This document shows positions 55,481 to 64,000 of a stretch of DNA of 64,000 bases, in pieces. Position 1 is the first letter of the stretch. The number at the start of each line of letters is the position of its first letter. Origin of the DNA: Petunia secreta (taxonomy: Eukaryota > Streptophyta > Magnoliopsida > Solanales > Solanaceae); assembly GCA_029990175.1 (NCBI GenBank), contig JARKIP010000017.1, positions 18,308,001-18,372,000 on the forward strand. Reading direction: 5' to 3'. Under the pieces are notes generated by a model. It ran no database searches. It saw only the letters and a program-made list of their open reading frames with translations, and was not told the DNA's origin. Position numbers and translations under genes: made by a program.

Positions 55481-56412
55481 TATGGAATTCAATCTTATAT
55501 TCTGAAACACCAACAGGCTAACCAACAGACTACCCTGTCCAATCCACTTGAACTGACAACATTTTTCATCTTGTTAGCTACTCGAAAGGAACTTTTTCCA
55601 CGAACCTAGAAGAAAAATCGAACCACGTTAGCTAATAAAAGAGAGGCCCACCAATTCAAGGCTGGACCCCTGAAACTGAAGAATAATCAACACCATACCG
55701 CTTGATATAATCAAAAGCCTGAAGGATACGCTGGCATTATTTTATTTTTAAAAAAATCACGAGGTTTATCTGATGCATTGCTTAAGAATATCGGAAGGTT
55801 CAACCGCGTAAAATAATGCAACCTCTTTAGGCACTCGGACCGAACTGATACCTCGGCTAGCTAACCAGCCAGAACAATTAGAGGCACAACACATGCTGCC
55901 TCCGAAACATACTTTATTGCGGCAACATTAAGAACTGGAATAGGAGCTCCCTGAGATCGAACGTCTCCATTTGCGGCAACCTGATAGACTGCCTAACGAA
56001 TAATAGGTTCTAGCGGTATCTGCGTCGCCAAAATTCTCGTAAAATCATCGTAGATAGCCAAGGGAACCACAAGGCCCTGCTCCCATGCCCATCGCGAGCT
56101 CGTACAATTGGGACCTCCGTAACTAGATCGTCAGCACAATCAAAATACTCGGGGCTTCGTCAGTGCTAGCCCAACGCTAGACTGCTTCGTCTTGAACTCA
56201 TACCGTTTGTTGATTTATCGCACGAGGGTTCACAATTACCACGAACGAATTAGCGAAAATACTTTTGCATCTTAGACCGACGGAAGATCAGAAAAAAAGG
56301 AAGTGAAACTTCCTAAATGCCATCATAGCCCCTCGTAGATAAGTACGGACGTCTACGTACCCATCAGCGAGACTCTACTAGACACTGTCTTAGTCTGGAT
56401 AGACACTAAACT
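55481..56412. other. Interior of gypsy element 2, degenerate gag/leader
   Basis: Expected site of the 5' part of gag and the leader on the minus strand. Only decayed text without a usable frame is seen. Confidence 0.35.
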
Positions 56413-56426
56413 GGGCTCTGATACCA
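56413..56426 (-). promoter_or_regulatory. Primer binding site of gypsy element 2
   Basis: The minus strand reads TGGTATCAGAGCCC two bases after the 5' LTR end (GGGTCGTGTCA). Confidence 0.93.
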
Positions 56427-56428
56427 AC

Positions 56429-58971
56429 TGACACGACCCGGAACCAGGTTAGGCTGTGCGGGCACCCGACATCCTCCCCTAGACCCGTCGGGCGAACCCT
56501 TACCAATTAAATTAGGCAAATAAATATAATTCAATTCATTAATAAGAACAAGGCTTAAAAAAACACTGACATACTGATACCTCTAAGCTGTACAAAAGAA
56601 ATTACAGCTGACTACCCAACATACTAGGTTTAGGGTTATCCAGACTAGACATCTAAGAGTACACAAGAAGACAAATACCTCCTGAAGGGAGCAAAATGCA
56701 ACTGAAATAATAACCAATAAACTGGTGGCCATCCGGAATAAAAGCTGGCTCACCCTGACAGCTGAAGTCGTCTTCGCTCCTTCACAACGTGGCGAACTCA
56801 ATCCTGGAGCGAACCTGCCGAAACGAAATAGATAGAAAAAGAAACAAACAACAAACAAGAGTGAGTCAAAAGGACTCAATAAGTGGGGCAGACTAGCCAC
56901 CTCAAAGAATAGGATAGCTAGCCAGGGAGAAGAAACAGATAAACCAAATTTCTTTTATTTAAATTATAAAAAGGTAGAGCCAGATAACAACCGAAAACAC
57001 GTAAGAAACTTATAAACTCAACCAAGGATGCGTGCCAGAAACATAACAACAAATAAGAAATGCACATATAAGCAGGACAATAGTTATGTACCACAAGTTT
57101 ACATAATGGTATAAAATAAAATGAAATAAAATGAAGTGAGATGAAATGAGATGAAATATGATGCGAAGGGTCACATGTGCCCGTCATCCCATCTCGAAGC
57201 GGAATACTCCTGCATTCGAGGGGAAATCCAATCTGATAACCAACTGGAGCGGAATACTCCTGCTCCTGGGGCGGAATACTCCTGCACCCGATATAATATA
57301 AACCAGAGGCGGAATACTCCTGCACTCTCCTGGGGCGGAATACTCCTGCACCCGATATAATGTAAAGCTGAGGCGGAATACTCCTGCACTCAATATCTGA
57401 CATAAGAGCGGAATACTCCTGCTCTTGGGGCAGAATCCTCCTACCCTCAATGTGATACAATGGAGCGGAATACTCCTGCTCCTGGGGCGGAATACTCCTG
57501 CCCTCAATATGATACAATGGAGCGGAATCCTCCTGCTCCTGGGGCGGAATACTCCTGCCCTCAATATGATATGCAATGTAATGCATATGAATGCAATGTG
57601 ATGCAATAACCCTTCACCGGCGCGGGACTCTCATCGACAACCGGGAAGTAGATGCCAACTCGCAGCCAGGGTACAATGCTCAAATCCTCAATACCATACC
57701 AACAATAGGACATAACATATAATATATAATATAAATCCAAAGCTAAGGCGTAATGAGTACGCCTATCGGCAGCTACACACGTAAGGAATACGTGGTAGAA
57801 AATCCACGAGGCCAGGTGCCTCCTAAGAAATGGATATAAACACTTACCTCTCTCAAAAGTTAGCATTGCGACCAACAACCGCGTTATTTTTGAATGCATT
57901 GCCAAACGATCCCACTGTGATCAATAAGCAGAAAAATATATCACATTAGGCTAAAGGCTTCATCCCTCACATCGTAGGGCAATCCAGGTAGGAACCTGAT
58001 ACCCTATTCGCATACGCAATACGCAGGCCAGGCCTATATACAGGGTTTAAGGCCACATAACCAAATCCCAAATAAATTATATTTATAAGTTGCCCATAAC
58101 TCACTGAGCACGAATACATAATCAATTTCATTATCGGGGTCCATTTGACCCTTTAAACTATCAATTTACGTCATTAGGGCGATGTCTAATATTCCTATTT
58201 TTACCGCAAAAATATATTTAAACACACGTAATAAACTCAAATACTATATTAGGATCATTACCTGAATGTTTCAGGGTGAAAATTCTACTTTTTCCCGGCC
58301 CCTTTTCTTATTTTCTGGCATTTCTCCACTGCGTATTTTTTTGTTTCGCGTCTCTGCTATTTTAGCTCCAATGCTCCTGTGCGTATTGCTACTGCTAAGC
58401 TAAGGGATTAAATCCCTTAGCTTGACCGACATACATAATTAATTTTTAATTATTATTTTTTTTGTTTTTTTTTATTATATTTTCTTTTCTTAACGAAAAT
58501 TAAAATAGTACCCTACGATATTCGAAATAATTCCAACTTTTACATACAAGTTATACAAAATATATGTAACATACTCGCGAAGACGGATCTTAAATTGGAC
58601 TCCCGAAACTCAAGATGCGAATTTAAATGAAAAGAAGTCAAATTATTTAACTTTCGGCATTTTAGCGGAAACTAGCCAAACAACATCGAAATTCACTTTC
58701 GAAAGTTCACAAAAGTCATAAATAATCATACGAACCCAACGGCGCTTTCGGATTTCGAATCGGAGCTCATTCGGCAAAAACCGAGCTCGAAAATCTCCTT
58801 TTAATATTAATTGCCAATAAAAACTGAAACCTTCTTCCGATGCCTACCAAACGAGGTCTAATTTAGCTCAAATTTTGCAGACATGTCCTAATGGACATTA
58901 CGAATATTTTAAAATTATCAGCACGCCAATCGGAGTCCTAGCTTCCGAAACGACTGACCGAGGTCGTTTCA
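56429..58971 (-). repeat. LTR of gypsy element 2, 5' LTR (2543 bp)
   Basis: Nearly identical to 49741-52274. Visible differences are mainly transitions plus a short ATGAAATGAG length change near 57140. The minus strand runs TGAAACGACCTCGG to GGGTCGTGTCA. Confidence 0.92.
57195..57570. repeat. Minisatellite GCGGAATACTCCTGC, about 12 copies (right LTR)
   Basis: Same array as at 50497-50868 with the same unit order; single-base differences only (for example GGCAGAATCC here). Confidence 0.92.
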
Positions 58972-58976
58972 TAAGT
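58972..58976. repeat. Target-site duplication TAAGT, right
   Basis: Follows the LTR end GGTCGTTTCA and matches 49736-49740. Confidence 0.93.
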
Positions 58977-59603
58977 TCTTTGTCCTTTAATTCTACTTTT
59001 ATTTTCTTGCTATATTGTCTTCGTTCTTTAAATGCTAGAGGATTGTCTTCGTAGCATTTTTCTATAAGTTCTAAAGTTTTCTGTTTTATAATAGGACTTT
59101 GTTTACTATATATATCTTGGTTTTCTGTTTTTCTTATTGGTATTAACTCACCACGCTGGCTGCGCGTCCTATATATATATATGTCTATATGCTTGTTGTA
59201 TTCTAGGTGTAGAAATCTTATTTCCACATGGAGTTGTTAGGATGATCCTAGTGGGTTCAATAATAAAAGGTAAATATTTATTAAGAAAATTCATTCCTAT
59301 TAACATATCACATCCTATATGTGGATAGTAGTAGACTTCTTCCATTATCAATTCGTATTGACTTATAACTATCCATAATTTTCCAATACCTTTATCAAAA
59401 GTGGTTTGTCTATTGTGGATGTCAACTCCTACTACTTTTTGAAGTTCCTTTATTTCTTCAATGGGATAGGAGATGAAGTTCATTCCACTTCCCGTATCTA
59501 CATATGCATGATATGTGTTTCCTTTTATTTCTACTTTTATATAAATAGTAACTTTCTTTTGTATTATTTTAACTAGTTCTAGGTATTTGGATTCTTCTTC
59601 CAT
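58977..59603 (-). pseudogene. Pararetrovirus pol, protease part (copy D)
   Basis: Starts MEEESKYLEL (59603) and contains DTGSGMNF and DMLIGMNFLNKY. Near 59167-59182 the TA-repeat before RTRSQRG is two bases longer than in copies A and C and shifts the frame. The other frame continues RTRSQRGELIPIRK to KVELKDKE at 58977, where the gypsy element interrupts it. The RT part is at 48414-49735. Confidence 0.88.
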
Positions 59604-60849
59604 AGTATGTAAGTTCTACATATTCTTCAGTTATTATATAGGGATCAAATAATCTAAGGAAATCATTTCCTAATAATAATTTATTAGAAGTACTATGTTC
59701 TACTAAATCTATTTTAATAGGAATTTTTATAGACTCCTTTTTTATAGTTTCTACTAGTAAATCTATCTCTACATATTTATTTATTTCGTATTCATTTCCA
59801 AAGTAGTCTTCATATTTATAGGATTCTATTAAATCTTTATATCTATGATTTTTTATCAGACTTCCTTCAATATGACTTCTTGCTGCACCAGTATCTATTA
59901 GCGTCACATAATAACTTATACTTTCATTTATTACCGAAACTAAAATATTATACTGCCCTGCTCTATTATTTTTAGTTAAGTCAAATCTTGTTCTATCCTT
60001 TATGGCACTACTTCCTATCCTTAAAGTCCTACTTCCTTCAAAACTTATTCTTTTTTGTACGGAAATTCTAGACTCTGTTAAAGCTCTCTGTACTTTATCA
60101 AATTCCATATATAAATCCTCAGGCAAAGTTATTTCACTTTTATCTCTTATTGGTTCGTATTCTAAATTAGAATTAAATATTTTTGGTATTAAACATTTCT
60201 TACCTCCTAGCTTATCTTTTATCACATGTTTGCTAGTGAAAGCATACACTACTTTAGCAGTAATGCTAATTGCATCACTATTGGGTTTCATATCTATTCC
60301 ATGCATCTTATAATACATGACTAAAGCTTGATTTTTATTGGGTTCTCTCATACTTATGCTAAAATTCGGATTTATGGTGAACTTAACCTTTTGATATATC
60401 AAATTTCCTTTCATTATAGCTATAAGACTATCCTTTAGACTACTCGTTATTCTATCATCTGCTAAATATATTTCTATCGGAGTATCTATCCCTTCTTGAA
60501 AATAAGCCTTCATCATAATTGGTATTCCTCCAATATATATACTAGTTAATTTATTTCTTATACCTTCTGGTATTTTATTCAATTCTTGTTTTATTAAGTC
60601 TTCACTAATAATAGGAATCTTTACGTTCCCTTGGGTATGTCTTATCTGTATAGGATATTCTTGTCGATGCGCTATATAGTAAGTATATTTTTCTCTTCTA
60701 AAATAAGGTTGCTCATATATATCCTTTATTCTTAAATCTAAATCTTCTTTTGAAATCTTTTCAAAAGTTTTTGGATCAAATATTAACCTTTGTTTAAAAC
60801 TTCCTTCTTCGTCTCTTTCTTTCTCGTAAATATGACTACTCATCTTCAC
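59569..60849 (-). CDS. Pararetrovirus movement protein + retropepsin-like domain (copy D, open)
   Basis: 426 codons, open, nearly identical to copy C. Movement-protein core at residues ~70-215 and a C-terminal retropepsin-like region with LIDTGAARSH and LLLGNDFLRLF. It overlaps ORF2 by 14 bases and pol by 35. The second open copy of this ORF in the same array. As part of an interrupted, mutated array it is still a fossil. Confidence 0.82.
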   Translation of the reverse strand: MKMSSHIYEKERDEEGSFKQRLIFDPKTFEKISKEDLDLRIKDIYEQPYFRREKYTYYIAHRQEYPIQIRHTQGNVKIPIISEDLIKQELNKIPEGIRNKLTSIYIGGIPIMMKAYFQEGIDTPIEIYLADDRITSSLKDSLIAIMKGNLIYQKVKFTINPNFSISMREPNKNQALVMYYKMHGIDMKPNSDAISITAKVVYAFTSKHVIKDKLGGKKCLIPKIFNSNLEYEPIRDKSEITLPEDLYMEFDKVQRALTESRISVQKRISFEGSRTLRIGSSAIKDRTRFDLTKNNRAGQYNILVSVINESISYYVTLIDTGAARSHIEGSLIKNHRYKDLIESYKYEDYFGNEYEINKYVEIDLLVETIKKESIKIPIKIDLVEHSTSNKLLLGNDFLRLFDPYIITEEYVELTYYGRRIQIPRTS

Positions 60850-62606
60850 TTTCAGTCACTATTTCATATAGACTATAATCACTAAGCTCACTACCACTAT
60901 CTTCTTCCGGCACTAAATTTATTTCTTCTTCTAAAGTTTCCATAAACTTTATTTGTTTTTTATATTCTTTCTTATTTCTATTGGGGCACTCATTAGCATA
61001 GTGTCCTTCCTGATGGCAAACATAACATTGACACCTTTTCCTTCTTGGTGGATTCCTATGTTTCTTCTTTTTCCAATATTGCTTATACCTTTTTTTATGT
61101 TTTCTAGGAAATTTTACCCATTTATATCTTTTCTTAAACTTTCTATTTTTAAATCTTTTTGTAGGGGGACATCCGTAAGCTCCTACTTCTTCATTTTGTT
61201 CACAACAAATTCCTCTTTTAGCATGCTTATATATTTTCATATTTTCCTTTTGAATTTTACACAAATCGTTGATTTTTGCTTTAGCAAATTCTATTCTACC
61301 TCCTAAGGTTGCTCTATGATCTGGGATTTCTAAATTTTCATATTCTTCCATTAATCTAGGTCCATAAGGAGGGGGGTAATTTTACGAAATATAAATCTGC
61401 CATTTGTTGATAAATTTGATTTGGTGGTATTCCTAATCTTGCTTCATAAAAATATTTTTGAAATTCACATGTATAATTTTCAAAATAACACATATCACAT
61501 ATTGATAACTGATTCAAATTTTTCATAGCATCCTTTTTTAATTTTAGTTGTCTTCTTTCCTCGTTATCTAGGTCCTGTCCTAAGAATTCAAATCTTATCG
61601 CATTTTCTAATGTCGTTATTAAATCTTTAGTGCTAGTTTTAGCCTTTAGTTCCTCCTTTAATATTTCTGGTAATTCTTTATACCATAGCCCTATACTTCC
61701 ACGCATTGTTCCGTATAAATATCCTAATGCTCTCTGCACATCCATTCCTTCTTTAGTTACTACCGAAAAACTATGTTTTACCCATTGTGTTATCATTTCA
61801 TCTTTATTTTTAGTACAATCTAAGTTAAGGTATATACCCATAGGATACAAACCTTCTGGTTCTCTAATTACTGGTTCAAACTCATATCTTGTCCTATTAT
61901 TATTATTTTGTCTTCTTATATAATAATTTCGCCTATCTACATATTTCCTAATATAGGGTTCATCATCAAATCTTTTATCAGCGTATTTCCACTCAGGGGT
62001 TTCTTCGTATCTTTCTTCATAATGAGGTTGTGGTATTTCTGGTTTTATATCTGGTCTAGTACCACTAGAACTTGGTTTATTCATTTTTGTTTCTAATGTC
62101 ATATCTCTAAAACCTTCTACTAGTCCTAGTATTTCTTCTTCTTTATCGGAATCAGGATTTTCTAGATATTCTTCAATTCTATTCATCTTAATATCTATTT
62201 TATTTTCATCTTTTTCTTTATCTTTACTTTCTTCCATTCCTACCATTAATTTTATTATTGGCGAAATTTCAGTGGTTTTACTATATTCTAAGATTTTTTC
62301 TTTTATTACATCTTTCCTTTTGCTCTCAGTTTGTTCTGTTATTTTTATTCCTATTATTTCAGCATATTTCTTCTCCATTTCTAGCTGTAATATTTCCTGA
62401 GTTAACTCTATTTGTACCGATAAATTTCTTACATTTTCATTTAATACTTTTATGGATTCACCTAAATGGCTATCATTTAGTATTTTATTAAATTCTAGCT
62501 CATTCTTTCTTTTCTTTAATTCTTCCAATTCTTTTTCTATATCTCTAGAAGTAGTAACTTTATTTAACGATCTCTTACACTCCGGCTTAGAACTTTCAGG
62601 ATTCAT
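60836..62606 (-). pseudogene. Pararetrovirus ORF2, capsid protein (copy D, one frameshift)
   Basis: Starts MNPESSKPECKRSLNK at 62606, overlapping the end of ORF1 by 11 bases. 416 codons are open through the acidic coiled N-terminus and the capsid core. A run of six C at 61374-61379 (five in copy A) then shifts the frame and stops it (PPSLWT, stop at 61356). The C-terminal part from MEEYENLEIPD to the acidic tail, with the CCHC knuckle, is open in the other frame at 61351-60836. The same extra C is in copy C. Confidence 0.9.
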
Positions 62607-63175
62607 TAAATATTCTCTTCACTATTTCTGATACTATTTCTCTGTTATGTAGCCTTTTTCTTAAACATAAAATAATATATGCTACAATCTTGTTATATTC
62701 CTGTATAAGTATGGTGTCATATAATTTTCTACTTGGTCCACCATATACTTTTCTTAGTATTTCTACATACGTTAACGGAGAATCATCATATTTTAAATAT
62801 CTAGTATAATCTCTACCGTGTAGTAAACTTCTATATTCTAGCCTGTCTAGAGCCCAATCTCTTATATCTTCTATCATACTTCTAAATACCCTTTTAATTA
62901 TAATATCTACTACTTCCTTAGGAAGCGACTCTCTTAATCCTAAAATAAGTCCTATAGTAAATACACGAAGATCGTGTTTATCTCTTACAACTTCTTCTAT
63001 TCCATATTGGTCTGCTATAACAAACCAAATATTTCTTATCTCTCTTATCTTGTAATAAAATATAGTTTTTTCAAATTCCTTTCTCGGTCTTCTTCTAATT
63101 ATATTTGGTATAAGTTCAGATGAATTTCCTTCCATCATTTGGTTAAATTCTTCACCTGTTATATAAAAAATTTTA
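62596..63175 (-). CDS. Pararetrovirus ORF1, N-terminus replaced (copy D)
   Basis: From IFYITGEEFNQMMEG to IVKRIFNES, about 190 codons, nearly identical to copy A. The first viral codons (MENHK) are lost: an apparent ATG at 63189 lies in the adjoining host repeat and gives MTTPLK before IFYIT. No domain recognised. It overlaps ORF2 by 11 bases. Confidence 0.75.
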
Positions 63176-64000
63176 AGTGGTGTTGTCAATGAAAAAACTT
63201 TTCAACAAGATGCTCAAGACACTAGTATATGTACATTTGAGGCAAATGAAGACATCATGAATTGGAGAAGAAATGATCTTGATGTTATCAGCATTGGTGT
63301 TACCTTAGCTGATAATATTATTGAAGCTATCAAATCAGAAGCTAAAACTGATGATGAAGATTTGTTACTCAGAATTATTAGAACTCTTTTATTCTTATTT
63401 ATTATGCTTAATTAACGTTAAAACCTTTTCTTAGATTAGTTGAGAGATGATGTTTACTATACATGTATTTTGCTTTAATATACAATTATGATGGATTAAG
63501 TATTTATTAAGTAGCGTTGAGTTGATAATTGTAATTTTTTTGTATTAGACTGTACCGAAAATGCTAACTTTTACAGGTTATGTGTCGATGGATTCTCCAA
63601 TTATAGAGTAAACTCTAGTCGATTTTTTATTAGAATAATATATTAAATATTAAAAAACTTGTTGTATGTGGTTTCTTTTTCCAAGATGTCGACATTTTTT
63701 GAATGTTGCAAAACTTATTTCTATACATCTTTCTGTGGTACTGCTCTTCACGTTCTAGTTCTATAATTGATATGGATAAAACGGAAGCGATAATAAAAAG
63801 ATAGAAATAAGACGTGGCTTGAACTATCCTTCTAGGTAGTATCGAGGAGCTAGTCTTGATACACCCTCGAATCGATGTACGAACGGTCCTCAAGAGACAC
63901 TTGGCTCTTGCAAAGAGTTCGGTCGGGTTTGGAATGAGATTAAATTAGTTCTACAAATTGATTCAAGCCAAAAGAAAGGGTTTCATTCATTCAAGATATC
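63176..64000 (+). repeat. Right copy of the direct repeat flanking the pararetrovirus array
   Basis: 825 bases collinear with 42705-43529, differing at about four sites (for example near 63558, 63599, 63649 and 63900). It begins abruptly at AGTGGTGTTGTCAATG inside the CACTA DUF4216 segment and runs off the window. It carries no gene of its own. Confidence 0.95.

Larger units (their letters stand above)
49741..58971 (-). mobile_element. Ty3/gypsy-related element 2, decayed interior, nearly identical LTRs
   Basis: Minus orientation: 5' LTR 58971-56429, PBS 56426-56413, interior 4.15 kb, polypurine tract, 3' LTR 52274-49741. TG...CA ends, TAAGT target duplication. The two ~2.54-kb LTRs differ at roughly twenty positions by eye (below 1%), so the insertion is recent, yet the interior has no working gag or pol. 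It was probably mobilised by proteins of a related Tekay-like element. It sits inside pol of the pararetrovirus array and must be younger than it. Confidence 0.93.
58972..63175 (-). mobile_element. Endogenous pararetrovirus copy D (first part of the head-to-tail array)
   Basis: On the minus strand from 63175: ORF1, ORF2, movement-protein ORF, protease part of pol up to KIKVELKDKE, then the TAAGT target duplication and the gypsy element. Viral sequence resumes at 49740. The right end starts a few codons into ORF1 (at IFYITGEEF), abutting the right copy of the host direct repeat. Confidence 0.92.

Overview
This window looks like plant nuclear heterochromatin, most likely from a Solanaceae genome (Nicotiana or a close relative). 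The evidence is a mosaic of nested plant transposable elements, a Solanaceae-type Stowaway-like MITE, and several copies of an endogenous pararetrovirus whose gene order fits the solendovirus group (Tobacco vein clearing virus-like). The genus is inference. I found no intact ordinary host gene, tRNA, rRNA or CRISPR array.

Layout. (1) 1-13808: rearranged Ty1/copia DNA. It holds an inverted fragment at the window edge, a broken gag-pol (689-4690), a second leader with a small arginine-rich ORF and a truncated gag (4724-6545), then an almost complete element (6545-13808) with partial 5' LTR, PBS, leader, broken gag-pol, long 3' non-coding tail and 3' LTR. That LTR abuts a truncated MITE. (2) 14011-20712: AT-rich DNA with a fragment of NADH-glutamate synthase, about 3 kb rich in the palindrome GTATAC (including a ~95-bp tandem repeat with a ~455-bp higher-order period), a decayed MULE transposase end and an unidentified exon-like frame. 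(3) 20713-28377: a nearly full-length pararetrovirus copy A (ORF1, capsid ORF2, movement-protein ORF, pol, ORF4/transactivator, promoter/poly(A) region, leader ORF), joined head-to-head to an inverted fragment B (28378-29275). (4) 29273-38001: a Tekay-like chromovirus (Ty3/gypsy) on the minus strand, one LTR truncated, flanked on the right by another pararetrovirus fragment, B2 (38002-38975). (5) 38976-42944: a decayed CACTA transposase gene with an inserted LINE 3' end. (6) 43597-63175: a minus-strand pararetrovirus head-to-tail array of about 1.3 genome units, split inside pol by a recent 9.2-kb gypsy element with 2.5-kb LTRs and a perfect 5-bp target duplication. The array is flanked on both sides by the same host segment in direct orientation (42705-43529 and 63176-64000).

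How the genes relate. In the pararetrovirus copies the five main ORFs overlap by 11, 14, 35 and 62 bases, the compact polycistronic layout expected of a virus that uses an ORF4-type transactivator. A TATA box lies about 120 bp upstream of a poly(A) signal, as in other caulimovirids. Every copy carries lesions, so these are fossils. Two points deserve most attention. First, retropepsin-like motifs occur twice, at the end of the movement-protein ORF and at the start of pol, in all three well-preserved copies. Second, the virus array is flanked by a direct duplication of at least 825 bp.
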